This document shows, piece by piece, positions 18,582 to 28,946 of a DNA stretch of 64,000 nucleotides (positions within the stretch are counted from its first letter, which is position 1; each line of letters starts with the position of its first letter). Under the pieces are notes generated by a model. That model worked only from the letters and a program-made list of their open reading frames with translations. It did no database searches and had not been told where the DNA came from. Made by a program: the position numbers and the translations under genes. This stretch comes from Rhodovastum atsumiense (GTDB lineage Bacteria > Pseudomonadota > Alphaproteobacteria > Acetobacterales > Acetobacteraceae), in NCBI RefSeq assembly GCF_937425535.1, contig NZ_OW485601.1, positions 2,258,501 through 2,322,500 of the forward strand, given 5' to 3'.

Positions 18582-21500
18582 TCAGTATTCGAACTGGTAG
18601 CGCAATCCGATGCTGGTGCCGTTGGTGTCGTTGGTGGTGCTCGACCCTGTGGCGCCCTGGCTTTGCCCGGTGGTCGCCTCCAGCTTCAGGCCGCGGGTCA
18701 GGTCCATCTGCACCACCGCCTCGGTGCCTGATCCGTTGGTGCCCTGCCGCGCCCCCACATACAGGCCGGGGGCGACGTAGCGCCCGGCTTCCACCGCCGC
18801 GCCTCGGCCGCCCTCGCCGCCGGACACGGTGAGCCGGTCGAGCCCGAGCGTGCTGCGGACCGAATTGAGCGGGTCGAAGCCACCGCCCACGCCGCTGATC
18901 TGCGCCACCGCCTGGGCGATCTGGGCGATCTGCAACGGGCCGAGGCTGGTGGCGCTCTGGCCGAACAGCAACTGGGCCAACACCTCGTCCTGCGGCAACT
19001 GGGGCGTCGAGGACAGGGTGATCTGCGGCTTGCTGGCGTAGCCCGTCACCTCGAGACTGGCGGTGACGCTGGCGGTCTGAGTGGTCGCCACGAAGTCGAG
19101 CGTCGGGTCGATCTTGCCGCTGCCGTCGAATCCCACCTCGCCCTTGGTGAAGGTCAGGGTCTGGCCGGCGAGGTTGAACTCGCCGCGGCGCAGCCTGAAG
19201 CTGCCCTCCGGCTTCGGCGCGAGGGTGGTGCCGCCGACATGCAGGTCGCCGGCCAGTTCCGCATCCAGGCCGCGCCCGCGCACGAAGATCCGTCCCGGCG
19301 CGGTCAGGGTGATGTCGAGGCCGATCTCCGGGCCGGGGGAGGGGGGCGGTGGCGGCTTCTCGCCGGGCCGGCGCACGTTCAGCACCGCCACCTTGGCGGG
19401 CATGCTCTCGGGGATGCGGATCTCGGCCCGCTGGATACGGATCCGGCCGGAGGTGTCCATCCGTTGCTGCACGGCGCCGCGTAACGCGAGATTGGCGTCC
19501 AGCACCACGCTGAGCTGATCCGAACGCAACGGGCTGGCATCGCTGGCGACCAGGGTGAGGTCGACCGGCATCGGCGCGGCGAGCCCGACCGAACCACCAA
19601 GTACGATAGTACCACGACCGGCGCGCGCGCCCAGGCGCGGGATGCGGATGGTCTCGCCATCGACCAGGATGGTCCCCTGGATCTCGTCCAGCCGGGCCCC
19701 GAGGGCGAAATCCTGCACTTCGCCGTCCACGATCCGCACGGTGCCGTTGGGGCGCGGGGCGGCAAGCGTGCCGCCGATGCTCGCATCGAGCATCACCCCG
19801 CCGCGCAGGCGGCGGCCATCGGCGGCCAGGATCGGATTGAGGGTGGTGAGGTCGATGCTGCCCTGCGCGCGCAGGTCGAGCGCCCGGTCCGGCGCGATCG
19901 GCACGGTGCCGGCGACGGTCAGCCGGTTGCGACCGGCGACCAGGGCGGCATCGATGCGGGCGGTTTCGCCGCGCAGCGTGGCATCCGCGCTGAGCGATGC
20001 CGCCGGCAGCCCCGCCGCCGCCCCGGTGGTCATGCGCCAGCCGGTCGCGCTCAGCCGCAGCGTCCCGGTCGGCCGCGCCGTGGTGCCCTGCAACCGTGCC
20101 TGCGCCTCCAGCCTGCCGTCCGCCTGCAGATCCGGCGCCACGATGCGGGCGAGATCGGCGGTGACGTTGCGCAGCGACGCGGTCAGGTCGAGCGTCGGCG
20201 AAATCCGTCCGGCCAGCTCCAGCACCGCGGCGCGCAGGCCGAGCCGGAGCCGGTCGATAGCAAGCCCATCGGCGAAGGCGATGCGCACCGGGGCGAGCAG
20301 GCGCAGCGTCTCGCCCTGCCAGCGCGCCTGCAACGACCCGACCGAGAGCGTCCGCGCCGGGGCGTCGAGCGTGGCCGCCGCCTGGGTGGCCAGGTCGGCG
20401 CCGGCGATCCCGCTCAGCGCCGCGTTCAGCCGCAGGGCCAGCGCCTGCTGCGGTCCCTTTGCGTCCAGCCGGACGGTGCCGCCGATCCCGCCCGCCTGCA
20501 GCCCGGAGACCACCAGCCGCGCGTCGGTGGCCGGATCGCCGGCGGGATCGCGGACCTCGGCGGTCAGGGTGGCCTCGTTCAGCGTGGCCGTGCCCGGCAA
20601 CCCGGCCCTGGTGACGCGCAGCGACAGCCGGGCGACCGGGGGACCGCCTTCCGCCTCGGTCCGTAGCGTGGCCTCGATGCCGCCAGTGAGTGGGCGGCCG
20701 ACGAAGCCTCGGAAATCATCGAGGCTGCCGACCCGCAGCGACAGGGTCCCGAGCGGCAGCACCGCCCCGGGCGGCAGGTCGAGCGTGCCCTCGGCCCGGG
20801 TGCTGCGCCATTCCGTGCGCTCGATCGCCACGTGCACGGCACCATCGATGGCCCGCGCGGCACTCACCGCCAGGGTCAGCGGCGCCGCGTCGAGCGTACC
20901 TTCGGCGGTGATGCTCGCTTCCGGACGGGACGGCAGGCCCCGTGCCCGGACCGCGGCATGGATCGCCCCCAGGGGAAAGCCGGTCGTCGCCAGCAGGCCG
21001 GTCAGCTCGGAGGTCACCGTCAGGTCATCGGTCGGCCCCTCGGCCCGGCCCTGCGCGCTGAGCGTGCCGAGCAGGCGGTCGGATAGCGCGCTCAGGTCGG
21101 ACAGCCCGACCCGCCAGTCCAGCGCCACCGCGCCCCCTTGCAGCCCCCCGCTGGCGGCCAGGGTCACCCCATCGCCATCGAGCTTCAGGCGGGAGAGGGT
21201 GACATCGCCGCCGTGCAGCCGGGCCGCGGCCGTGAGCGTAGCGGCGGGACCGATCAGCGCCGGCACCGGCGCCATGCCGCCGGTGATGCCGAGCGTCCCG
21301 TCCAACTGAAGCTGTGTGATCTCGCCCTCGACGGCCGCCTTCAGGTCGAGCTTCGCACTCCCCTGCAGCGCCACCCCGCCGGCTGCCGCCAGCCGGCCCA
21401 GTTCCGGCACATCGAGCGTGGCGTCGGCGGCAATCCCGCCGGCGGTGCGGGCGGTGCCTTGCAGGCCGATCAAAGGGTGGGAGAGATCGAAGCGCACCGG

Positions 21501-22604
21501 CCGGTCCGGCGCGTCGAGCCGCGCCTCGGCGGTCAGGCGCAGCGGGGTGTCTTCCAGCAGGCCGGGTTGCGGGCCGGGCAGGCGGATTCCCTCGGCACTG
21601 GCGGTCAGCCGCGCCAGCCCGTGCTGTACCGTGGCGTCGGCGACGAGGCGACGCAGCCCCGCCCCGGCCGCCTCCAGCCGGTCCAGCCGCAGCGTCCCGG
21701 CCGCCTCGGGCGTGGCAAGCGGCCCGGTCAGGTGCGCCTTCAGCGCGATCCCCTGCCAGGCGAGATCCGGGCGCGGCCGCATCGCCGGCGCCGCCGCCGC
21801 GACATCCAGATCGGCGCTGCGACCCCGCAGGTCGATCCGCCCGTTCGCCGAGGCAGTCAGTTCCCCCGCGCGCAGCGTGAGGCGGGTGGCGGCACCGGTC
21901 CAGGGACCATCGACCGACGCGTAGGCATCGATCGCGCCCAGATCCGGCAAGCCGGCCATGCGGCTGATCAGCCCGCCGGCCGGCTCCTGCGCGGTCAGCC
22001 GCGCCTGCAGGGCATCCGTCCCGATATCGCCCCAAACATGATAAGTACCCGGCGAGTCCACCCGGGTGACGCTGACATCGGCGCTGCCTTGCGTGAGCGA
22101 GTCCAGTGCCGCGCGCCCATCCACCGCCAGCACCGCCGCGGCACCAGCCACCGGCGCACCAACCTCCACCCGGTCCACGTGCACGCGATCGGCCACCACC
22201 CGCACCGGCAGGCTGAAGCCGCCGCCAGAAGAGGAGGTCGGCGCCGGTGTCGGTTCCGCCGGGACGGGCAGGCGCGGCACCGCTACGCGTACCGCGGTCA
22301 GGCTCTCGACCTTGGCGGTGCCGGCCAGCAGCTTTGTGGGCGACCAGTCGAGCGCCGCGTCCTCCACCACCAGCCAGGCGCCTCCGGTGTCGTGGATCTC
22401 CACCCGGGCCAGGCGCAGCCGGTCGGGGAAGCGGCCTTCGAGCCCCTGCAGCACCACCATCCCGCCGGTTGCCTGGGCGGTGACCCGCTCGGCCAGGCGG
22501 CGCCCGGCATCGGTGTTGAGCCCCACGAACACGGCCGCCACCACCAGCAGCAACAGGATCCCCAGCGCCAGCGTCACCCAGCCGAGGATCCGCAGCGCGC
22601 GCAT
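18582..22604 (-). CDS. tamB: Translocation and assembly module protein TamB
   Basis: A 1340-residue envelope protein. Residues 8-32 form one N-terminal transmembrane anchor (LGWVTLALGILLLLVVAAVF). A very long periplasmic beta-taco region of repetitive, Ala/Leu/Thr-rich strands follows, and then the C-terminal TamB (DUF490) domain with LPQDEVLAQLLFGQSATSL and a terminal aromatic residue (LRYQFEY). With TamA it assists outer-membrane assembly, and TamB-like proteins also move phospholipids across the periplasm. The ATG overlaps the tamA stop codon (ATGA), giving a tight tamA-tamB operon. Length is typical for Alphaproteobacteria. Confidence 0.93.
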   Translation of the reverse strand: MRALRILGWVTLALGILLLLVVAAVFVGLNTDAGRRLAERVTAQATGGMVVLQGLEGRFPDRLRLARVEIHDTGGAWLVVEDAALDWSPTKLLAGTAKVESLTAVRVAVPRLPVPAEPTPAPTSSSGGGFSLPVRVVADRVHVDRVEVGAPVAGAAAVLAVDGRAALDSLTQGSADVSVTRVDSPGTYHVWGDIGTDALQARLTAQEPAGGLISRMAGLPDLGAIDAYASVDGPWTGAATRLTLRAGELTASANGRIDLRGRSADLDVAAAAPAMRPRPDLAWQGIALKAHLTGPLATPEAAGTLRLDRLEAAGAGLRRLVADATVQHGLARLTASAEGIRLPGPQPGLLEDTPLRLTAEARLDAPDRPVRFDLSHPLIGLQGTARTAGGIAADATLDVPELGRLAAAGGVALQGSAKLDLKAAVEGEITQLQLDGTLGITGGMAPVPALIGPAATLTAAARLHGGDVTLSRLKLDGDGVTLAASGGLQGGAVALDWRVGLSDLSALSDRLLGTLSAQGRAEGPTDDLTVTSELTGLLATTGFPLGAIHAAVRARGLPSRPEASITAEGTLDAAPLTLAVSAARAIDGAVHVAIERTEWRSTRAEGTLDLPPGAVLPLGTLSLRVGSLDDFRGFVGRPLTGGIEATLRTEAEGGPPVARLSLRVTRAGLPGTATLNEATLTAEVRDPAGDPATDARLVVSGLQAGGIGGTVRLDAKGPQQALALRLNAALSGIAGADLATQAAATLDAPARTLSVGSLQARWQGETLRLLAPVRIAFADGLAIDRLRLGLRAAVLELAGRISPTLDLTASLRNVTADLARIVAPDLQADGRLEAQARLQGTTARPTGTLRLSATGWRMTTGAAAGLPAASLSADATLRGETARIDAALVAGRNRLTVAGTVPIAPDRALDLRAQGSIDLTTLNPILAADGRRLRGGVMLDASIGGTLAAPRPNGTVRIVDGEVQDFALGARLDEIQGTILVDGETIRIPRLGARAGRGTIVLGGSVGLAAPMPVDLTLVASDASPLRSDQLSVVLDANLALRGAVQQRMDTSGRIRIQRAEIRIPESMPAKVAVLNVRRPGEKPPPPPSPGPEIGLDITLTAPGRIFVRGRGLDAELAGDLHVGGTTLAPKPEGSFRLRRGEFNLAGQTLTFTKGEVGFDGSGKIDPTLDFVATTQTASVTASLEVTGYASKPQITLSSTPQLPQDEVLAQLLFGQSATSLGPLQIAQIAQAVAQISGVGGGFDPLNSVRSTLGLDRLTVSGGEGGRGAAVEAGRYVAPGLYVGARQGTNGSGTEAVVQMDLTRGLKLEATTGQSQGATGSSTTNDTNGTSIGLRYQFEY

Positions 22605-24496
22605 CAGAAGGCCTGTCCGATACCAATATAGAGGCCGAAATCGTCGCCGCCGCGTTCGCGCGTCAGCGGTACCGCCACATCGGCCCGGATCGGCCCGATC
22701 GCGGTGTAGTAGCGCACCCCCACCCCGGCACCGACCGCGAGATTGCCGCTGAACGGCACGCCATTGGTGCCGACCTGCCCGGCATCGACGAAGACCGCCG
22801 CCCCCCAACTGGTGCCGAAGCGCTGGCGGAACTCGATGCTGCCGAAATCCACGGAATTGCCTCCGGTCGGGTTTCCGCTGGGAAATTTCGGTCCGACCGA
22901 CTGGTAGCGGAAGCCGCGGATGGAGCCGCCGCCGCCGGCATAGAAGCGCTGGTCGGGCGGGACATCGAACACCGCGGCCCCGTTGATCGCGCCGACGAAG
23001 CCGCGCAGGGCAAGGATGCTGCGCCCCTCGGTGCCGAGCAGCCAGTTGCCCACATCCAGGTAGGTGGAGGCGGAAGCCTGCACGATCACGAAGCTGGCGT
23101 CCCGCCCCGCACCGGTAGCCATGCTGTAGGTGGGGGTGACCAAGACGTTCGCCCGCACCCCCGAAACCGGGTTGAACGGATCATGCGTGCTGTCCCAGGT
23201 CACGCCCAGCGGCGCCTGCAGCAGCGTGTAGTTCCGGCCGATTCCCTCCTGCTCGATATAGGCCTTCTCGAACTGCAGGCCGCCACTGACCGTAAGCTCT
23301 TCGGTCAGCCGGCGCGCCAGCGTCGCCCCGATGATCGCTGCGGTACGATCGTAAGCATCGAGGTATTCCCGCACCGCCAGCAGGTTGAACGTCAGGGACT
23401 GGCCGCGCTGCAGCCAGTCCGGCAGCACCAGCGTGGTATAGGCGTTGTACCCCGGCTGCCGCGCCGCGGTGCCGCCGAGCTGGCTGGCGGCCGCGCCCAG
23501 GGTCAGCATCTCGGCGTTGCCCCACAGGTTGCGATGGGTCCAGGAGGCACCGACGCTGCCGCCCTCGTCGGTGGAGAAGGCGGCCGACAGGTTCACCGCG
23601 TGCAGCGGGCGCTCGGATACGTCCACCGTCATCGGCAGGCGCCCATCCGCATCCAGGGCGGTGCCGGGGGTGATGCGCACCGCCCCCAGCGCCGGCACGG
23701 CGGCAAGGTCCTGGCGTGCCTTGGCGATCGCGGCCGGGTCGAAGACCTGGCCGGGCTGCAGCAGCAGGCGGCGGCGGATATAGGACTCGTTCAGCCGCCG
23801 TTCGCCGGTGATGGCGATCCGCCCGAGATCGACGCGCGGGCCGGCCTCGACCGGGAAGGACACATCCAGCGCCCGGGCATCCGGAATCAGGTACGCCTGC
23901 GGCTCGCCGACCCTGGCGAGGGCATGGCCGGCATTGAGCAGCGCCGTCTGCATCCGTTCGCCCGCGGCCAGCACATCGGCGGCGCGGGCAGGATCGCCCG
24001 GCTGCAGTTGCAACGCCTCCCGGGCCGCGGCGGGGGTGCCCGGCGGCAGGGTGATGCTGCGGAGGTGGAATTCGGGCCCTGTGGTCAGGGTGACCTTGAC
24101 CGGAACGCTGGTCTCCGGCGGGATCCGGTCGAGCAGGTCCACCAGCGCCGGATCGTCGAGCGGATGATCGGCGATCGTGATGGCCACGCGTCCGTCATAG
24201 TACCCGAAGCTGTTCAGGGCGGTCTGCATGCGCCCGACATCGTTGCGGGCCCGACCGATCAGGGCGAAGGGCCCGACCGGCGCGGTGTCATGTAGCGATA
24301 GCAGCGTGGAGGACGCCTGCGCGGCGGCATCGAGCGCGGCGTCGCCGGTCGGCGCAATGGTGACCTCGTAGGGTTGCGGGTCGGCAGCATGGCCGCGCTC
24401 GTCCTTCAGCCAGAACGCCAGGGCAAGCGACAGCATGGCCAGGGCCGGTGCGCGTGGCCGGCGACGACTGCCAGGGAAATGAGGGTCACGCGGCAT
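22604..24496 (-). CDS. tamA: Outer-membrane assembly protein TamA (Omp85 family)
   Basis: A 630-residue Omp85 protein. An N-terminal hydrophobic stretch (ALAMLSLALAFWL, residues 19-31) ending near Ala-Ala suggests a secretion signal. Three POTRA-like segments follow to about residue 290, then a 16-strand barrel with GGGGSIRGFRYQSVGP (the conserved RGF/Y of the L6 loop) and a C-terminal strand ending in aromatic Phe, as BAM substrates do. It works with TamB, whose start overlaps its stop. The start at 24496 gives the longest plausible signal region. It is divergent from plsC across 221 bases. Confidence 0.92.
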   Translation of the reverse strand: MPRDPHFPGSRRRPRAPALAMLSLALAFWLKDERGHAADPQPYEVTIAPTGDAALDAAAQASSTLLSLHDTAPVGPFALIGRARNDVGRMQTALNSFGYYDGRVAITIADHPLDDPALVDLLDRIPPETSVPVKVTLTTGPEFHLRSITLPPGTPAAAREALQLQPGDPARAADVLAAGERMQTALLNAGHALARVGEPQAYLIPDARALDVSFPVEAGPRVDLGRIAITGERRLNESYIRRRLLLQPGQVFDPAAIAKARQDLAAVPALGAVRITPGTALDADGRLPMTVDVSERPLHAVNLSAAFSTDEGGSVGASWTHRNLWGNAEMLTLGAAASQLGGTAARQPGYNAYTTLVLPDWLQRGQSLTFNLLAVREYLDAYDRTAAIIGATLARRLTEELTVSGGLQFEKAYIEQEGIGRNYTLLQAPLGVTWDSTHDPFNPVSGVRANVLVTPTYSMATGAGRDASFVIVQASASTYLDVGNWLLGTEGRSILALRGFVGAINGAAVFDVPPDQRFYAGGGGSIRGFRYQSVGPKFPSGNPTGGNSVDFGSIEFRQRFGTSWGAAVFVDAGQVGTNGVPFSGNLAVGAGVGVRYYTAIGPIRADVAVPLTRERGGDDFGLYIGIGQAF

Positions 24497-24717
24497 CCGG
24501 TCTCCAAACGTGACAGATGCGGCAAGGTTGGCAAGCCCGCAGCGATATCAGACCGATCAAGGAATAAACTGCGCCCGCGCACCGCGCGTGCCGGTGCCAG
24601 TACCGGCAGCGCAATCGCGTTGCCGGCGTGACGGCACGATCGTTGGCTGATTTCCGGCAAACGTCACATCCCTGTCATTGTGCCAGGACGCGTCGCGCGC
24701 TATCGGTCCGATTTGCA

Positions 24718-25686
24718 ATGCAAGCCACTCCTCGCCGCCTGAAAGCCAAGCGCCTGCTGCTGCGCCGTCCGGACCTGGACGCGGACGCGGCCAACTGGGT
24801 CGCCATGCTGCCCCCTGGCCGCTCCATGCTGCGCCGGCTGCGCGCGCTGCGGCGCATGGTGCTGGTCCTGCTGTGGGCGCTGCTGGCCGGATTGATCCAG
24901 GCGCTGCTGATCGCGCTGCCGGGAAAGGCAAAGATCGCCTTCGCCAAATTCTACTGGATGGTGAATTGCCGCCTGATCGGCATGTCGGTGCGCGTGATCG
25001 GTACGCCGGCCCGCCGCACCGCCGACGGGCGACCGATCGTCTATGTCTCCAACCACTCTTCCTGGCTCGACATCCCGGTGCTCGGGGGCAAGCTCGAAGC
25101 CTGCTTCATCGCCAAGGAAGAAGTGGCGCGCTGGCCGTTGATCGGCACTCTCGCGCGACTCGGCCGTACCGTCTACGTGCGCCGCCGCCGCAGCTCCACC
25201 GCGCGCGAGCGCGATGAGATGCGCGATCGCCTTGCCGGCGGCGACAGCCTGATCCTGTTCCCGGAAGGCACCACCTCCGACGGTTCGCGGGTGCTGCCGT
25301 TCCGTTCCTGCTTCCTCTCGATCGCCGAGCTGCCGGTGACCGCGGATGGGAAGCCGGCGCTGGTACAGCCGGTGTCGGTGGTGTACGACCGGCTGTCGGG
25401 CCTGCCGACCGGCCGGGTCAACCGCCCGCTCTTCGCCTGGTACGGCGACATGGATATCGGCTCGCATTTCTGGCGCCTCGCCCAGCATCGCGGCCTGCGC
25501 GCGACCGTGCTGCTGCATGCGGCGCTCGACCCGAGCGCCTTCGCCAGCCGCAAGGCGCTGGCCCAGGCCACCTGGGCGGCGGCAGCCGAGGGAGCAGCGA
25601 TGCTGCGGCAGAACCGTCCCGCCCGGCCGGTCGTTCCGGACGGTGCCGAGCAGGCGGCCGAGGCCGCCCGGCCGGCCTACGCGTGA
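24718..25686 (+). CDS. plsC: 1-acyl-sn-glycerol-3-phosphate acyltransferase (PlsC family)
   Basis: A 322-residue inner-membrane acyltransferase making phosphatidic acid or a related lipid. A hydrophobic helix spans about residues 42-62 (MVLVLLWALLAGLIQALL). The catalytic HX4D motif is NHSSWLD near residue 112; the second glycerophosphate-binding motif FPEGTTSDG is near residue 180. The C-terminal 60 residues are Ala/Arg-rich and variable. The ATG at 24718 was preferred over an upstream in-frame start because the upstream residues (Cys/His/Arg-rich) are not family-like. OlsA-type activity on lyso-ornithine lipid is possible, as an OlsB-like gene is present at 54962-55780, but the general assignment is PlsC. 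Confidence 0.9.
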   Translation: MQATPRRLKAKRLLLRRPDLDADAANWVAMLPPGRSMLRRLRALRRMVLVLLWALLAGLIQALLIALPGKAKIAFAKFYWMVNCRLIGMSVRVIGTPARRTADGRPIVYVSNHSSWLDIPVLGGKLEACFIAKEEVARWPLIGTLARLGRTVYVRRRRSSTARERDEMRDRLAGGDSLILFPEGTTSDGSRVLPFRSCFLSIAELPVTADGKPALVQPVSVVYDRLSGLPTGRVNRPLFAWYGDMDIGSHFWRLAQHRGLRATVLLHAALDPSAFASRKALAQATWAAAAEGAAMLRQNRPARPVVPDGAEQAAEAARPAYA

Positions 25687-25692
25687 CCGGCC

Positions 25693-25711
25693 CGGCCGGC
25701 ATTGCCGGCCG
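25693..25711 (+). terminator. GC-rich hairpin after plsC
   Basis: CGGCCGGC and GCCGGCCG form a perfect 8-bp stem with loop ATT, six bases beyond the plsC stop. It lacks a T-run, so it may only stabilise the 3' end. Confidence 0.4.
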
Positions 25712-25898
25712 TTCCCCCGGCGCAGCAAATCAGTCGCGGCACATAACCTGTCACTTGACATGACCACGGTCGGATCTGCGAAGCTTTCGCCAGGGACAGG
25801 GGTGTTTCCGCGGCGTTGCGCTTGACCCGACGACCCGCACTGACGATGTCTCTCGCCTTCTCCGACCGGGCGTCCCGGACGGGAAGGAGAAGGCGCCC

Positions 25899-27302
25899 GT
25901 GAACGACCTGCCGATCACCCCGAGCTTTGAGCAGCCCCGCGAGGCCGCGCCCGCGCGCCGCCTGCACGTGATCACCTGGGGCTGCCAGATGAACGTCTAC
26001 GACAGCGCCCGCATGGCCGATGTCCTGGCCCCGCTCGGCTACGCCCCGGCCCCCGCGCCCGAGGGCGCCGACATGGTGATCCTCAACACCTGCCACATCC
26101 GCGACAAGGCGGCCGAGAAGGTGTTCTCCGAACTCGGCCGGCTGCGCCTGCTGAAGGAGGCGCGGGCCCAGGAAGGCGGACGGATGATCCTCGCCGTCGC
26201 CGGCTGCGTCGCCCAGGCCGAGGGCGAGGAGATCCTGGCGCGCGCGCCCTTCGTCGACATCGTGCTCGGGCCGCAGACCTATCACCGCCTGCCGGAGATG
26301 GTGGCCCGCGCCAGCCGCGCCGCCGGGACGGTGATCGACACGGAATTCCCGCCCGAGGACAAGTTCGACCACCTGCCGGAAGCCGCCGCGCCGCAGGGCC
26401 TGACCGCCTTCCTGACCATCCAGGAGGGCTGCGACAAATTCTGCAGCTTCTGCGTCGTCCCCTATACCCGCGGCGCCGAGCAGAGCCGCCCGGAAGCCGC
26501 CGTGCTGGCCGAGGCCCGCCGGCTGGTGGCGCAAGGGGCGCGCGAGATCACCCTGCTCGGCCAGAACGTCAATGCCTGGCACGGCGCCGGCGCCGACGGG
26601 ATGGCCTCCTCGCTCGGCCGGCTGGTCCGCCGCCTCGCCGACATCCCCGACCTGCTGCGCATCCGCTACACCACCTCCCATCCCCGCGACGTGGATGACG
26701 ACCTGATCGCCGCCCATCGCGACGTGCCGCAGTTGATGCCCTTCCTGCACCTGCCGGTGCAGTCCGGGGCGGACCGGGTGCTGGCGGCGATGAACCGCCG
26801 CCATACCGCCGACGAGTACCGCCGCATCGTCGAGCGGCTGCGCGCAGCCCGCCCCGACCTTGCCCTGTCCTCGGATTTCATCGTCGGCCATCCCGGGGAA
26901 ACCGAGGCCGAGTTCGAGGCCACCCTGGCCCTGGTGCGCGACATCGGTTTCGCGCAGGCCTACAGCTTCAAATACTCGCCCCGTCCCGGCACCCCGGCCG
27001 CCGCCGCCACCACCCAGGTGCCGGAAGCCGAGAAGGACCGCCGCCTGCAGGCGCTGCAGGCGTTGCTGCGCGAGCAGCAGACCCGCTTCAACCAGGGCTG
27101 CGTCGGCTTGACCGTGCCGGTGCTGTTCACCGGCCCCGGCCGCCATCCCGGCCAGATCGCCGGCCGCTCGCCCTGGCTGCAGCCGGTGCATCTTTCCGGC
27201 CCGGAAAGCCTGATCGGACGCGAAGCCCCCGTGAAGATCGAGGTCGCCCACACCAACTCTCTTTCAGCAAGCCTGCCAGAACAGGAGCGAGCCTGCGCTT
27301 GA
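25899..27302 (+). CDS. miaB: tRNA-2-methylthio-N6-dimethylallyladenosine synthase MiaB
   Basis: A 467-residue radical-SAM methylthiotransferase acting on i6A37 of tRNAs. The N-terminal UPF0004 domain supplies three cluster cysteines (Cys29 in [16 protein letters not shown] near 66, AGCVAQAEG near 100). The radical-SAM cluster motif CDKFCSFC lies near residues 178-185. A C-terminal TRAM domain includes the [10 protein letters not shown] segment. The start is GTG at 25899 with GGAAGGAGAAGG upstream. It opens the operon miaB-phoH-ybeY-corC, a conserved arrangement; phoH starts within its stop codon. Confidence 0.95.
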   Translation: MNDLPITPSFEQPREAAPARRLHVITWGCQMNVYDSARMADVLAPLGYAPAPAPEGADMVILNTCHIRDKAAEKVFSELGRLRLLKEARAQEGGRMILAVAGCVAQAEGEEILARAPFVDIVLGPQTYHRLPEMVARASRAAGTVIDTEFPPEDKFDHLPEAAAPQGLTAFLTIQEGCDKFCSFCVVPYTRGAEQSRPEAAVLAEARRLVAQGAREITLLGQNVNAWHGAGADGMASSLGRLVRRLADIPDLLRIRYTTSHPRDVDDDLIAAHRDVPQLMPFLHLPVQSGADRVLAAMNRRHTADEYRRIVERLRAARPDLALSSDFIVGHPGETEAEFEATLALVRDIGFAQAYSFKYSPRPGTPAAAATTQVPEAEKDRRLQALQALLREQQTRFNQGCVGLTVPVLFTGPGRHPGQIAGRSPWLQPVHLSGPESLIGREAPVKIEVAHTNSLSASLPEQERACA

Positions 27303-28357
27303 GCCAGACCGTCGCGTCTCCGACGCCTGACACCGCCTCCGTCGTCCCGGCCGGAAAGGCCGTGACCCTCACCTTCGCCGACAATGCGCTGCTGCCATTG
27401 CTGCTCGGCGACCATGACCGCCACCTGGTGCGGCTGGAGCAGGGGCTGGGCGTCCGGCTGTCCTGCCGGGGCAACCGGGTGGCGATCGCGGGCGAGGCGG
27501 CGCGCGTGGAGGCGGCACAGCTCGCGCTGACGGCGCTGTACCGCCGGCTGGAACGCGGCGAACCGATCGGCACCAGCGAGGTCGATGCCGCCATCCGCAT
27601 GAGCGAGATCGACGACCCGCGCCTGCCACTCTCCGACCTGCCGGCCATCCGCACCCGCCGCGGCGCGGTCGGGCCGCGCAGCCCTGGCCAGGCCGGCTAC
27701 ATGGACGCGCTCGCCCGCAACGAGATGGTGTTCGGCATCGGCCCGGCCGGCACCGGCAAGACCTATCTCGCGGTCGCCCAGGCGGTAGCTATGCTGCAGG
27801 CCGGCAAGGTGGACCGCATCATCCTCTCCCGCCCCGCCGTCGAGGCCGGCGAGCGCCTGGGCTTCCTGCCCGGCGACCTGAAGGAAAAGGTCGATCCCTA
27901 CCTGCGCCCGCTGTACGACGCGCTACACGACATGATGCCCGGCGAGCAGGTGCTGCGCCGCATGGGCACCGGCGAGATCGAGGTCGCGCCGTTGGCCTTC
28001 ATGCGGGGGCGCACGCTGGCACACGCCTTCGTGATCCTGGACGAGGCGCAGAACACCACGCCGGTCCAGATGAAGATGTTCCTCACCCGCATGGGCGAGG
28101 GCACGCGGATGGTGATCACCGGCGATCTCAGCCAGGTGGACCTGCCTTCAGGCACCCGCTCCGGGCTGCGTGACGCGCTGGACACGCTCGAGGGTGTTGC
28201 CGGCATTGCCGTTTGCAGGTTCGACAAGCGCGACGTGGTACGGCATCCTTTGGTAGCCCGCATCGTGGACGCCTACGATCAACGCGAGGCGGCCGAAAAA
28301 GACACTCGCGACGCCCGCCGCAGTCGTGCGGCGGCCGTGGGAGTCTCTGGGACGTAG
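27299..28357 (+). CDS. ybeZ: PhoH-like ATPase (YbeZ)
   Basis: A 352-residue cytoplasmic P-loop ATPase. Residues 25-90 resemble a KH-like RNA-binding region ([20 protein letters not shown]). Walker A is GPAGTGKT near residues 149-156 and Walker B is VILDEAQNT near 246. YbeZ-type PhoH works with the endoribonuclease YbeY in ribosome maturation; here ybeY follows directly. The likely start is TTG at 27299, which overlaps the miaB stop (TTGA) and implies coupled translation. A C-terminal tail rich in Asp/Arg replaces nothing essential. Confidence 0.93.
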   Translation: MSQTVASPTPDTASVVPAGKAVTLTFADNALLPLLLGDHDRHLVRLEQGLGVRLSCRGNRVAIAGEAARVEAAQLALTALYRRLERGEPIGTSEVDAAIRMSEIDDPRLPLSDLPAIRTRRGAVGPRSPGQAGYMDALARNEMVFGIGPAGTGKTYLAVAQAVAMLQAGKVDRIILSRPAVEAGERLGFLPGDLKEKVDPYLRPLYDALHDMMPGEQVLRRMGTGEIEVAPLAFMRGRTLAHAFVILDEAQNTTPVQMKMFLTRMGEGTRMVITGDLSQVDLPSGTRSGLRDALDTLEGVAGIAVCRFDKRDVVRHPLVARIVDAYDQREAAEKDTRDARRSRAAAVGVSGT

Positions 28358-28813
28358 ATGGATCCTTCTCATAGTCGGGGCCCCGCAGCCGCGGGGTTCC
28401 AGATCATCGTGGACGAGCCGGCCTGGCGCCGCATCGTCCCTCAGGCAGAACGGGTGGCCGCCCGCGCCGCCCAGGTGGCTTGCGTGCACGGCACCGTGCT
28501 GCTTGCCTCCGATGCCGCGGTGAAGCAGCTCAACGCGCGCCATCGCGGCCGCAACAAGCCGACCAACGTGCTGACCTTCGAACCGGCCGCGCCGGGGCTG
28601 CCCGGCGACATCGTGCTCGCCCTGGGCACGGTGCGGCGGGAAGCGGCACAGTCCGGCAAGCGGCCGGCGCATCACCTCGCGCATCTGATCGTGCACGGCA
28701 GCCTGCACCTGCAGGGCCACGATCACGAGGAGGCCGGGGAAGCGCGGCGCATGGAAATGGCCGAGGCACGCATCCTCCGGCGACTGGGGGTGCCCAATCC
28801 GTGGAAACGCTGA
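28358..28813 (+). CDS. ybeY: Endoribonuclease YbeY (rRNA maturation factor)
   Basis: A 151-residue zinc endoribonuclease involved in 16S rRNA 3'-end maturation and ribosome quality control. The metal signature [11 protein letters not shown] (H-x3-H-x5-H) is at about residues 113-123. The conserved [12 protein letters not shown] segment precedes it, matching the family's D/T-NVLSFP region. The ATG follows the phoH stop with no gap, typical of this operon. The first 15 residues are variable. Confidence 0.94.
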   Translation: MDPSHSRGPAAAGFQIIVDEPAWRRIVPQAERVAARAAQVACVHGTVLLASDAAVKQLNARHRGRNKPTNVLTFEPAAPGLPGDIVLALGTVRREAAQSGKRPAHHLAHLIVHGSLHLQGHDHEEAGEARRMEMAEARILRRLGVPNPWKR

Positions 28814-28946
28814 TGCGTCCGACCTGCTCCGCTCCTCCCTTGCAGGGGAGGGGAGGGGCTGGCCTGACGCCCCGTTCGGCGGCGCGGCCGCGCCGTCGCA
28901 GCGGCAAGGGCGAAGAAACGGCAGCGCACGCCGTGGGCGCCGGACG

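Noticed and set aside
19555-21309. Long open frame on the plus strand opposite tamB (584 codons)
   Set aside because: It is rich in Ser, Arg and Ala as expected from the antisense of a GC-rich gene and has no recognisable domain.
22604-22808. N-terminal extension of tamB
   Set aside because: It overlaps the end of tamA in another phase; MRALRILGWVTLALG is a normal TamB anchor and overlaps the tamA stop by ATGA.
28833-28870. Hairpin CCTCCC-TTGCA-GGGGAGG between ybeY and corC as a sixth repeat copy
   Set aside because: It lacks the A-B-C modules and the GGATCC head, so I do not include it in the family.
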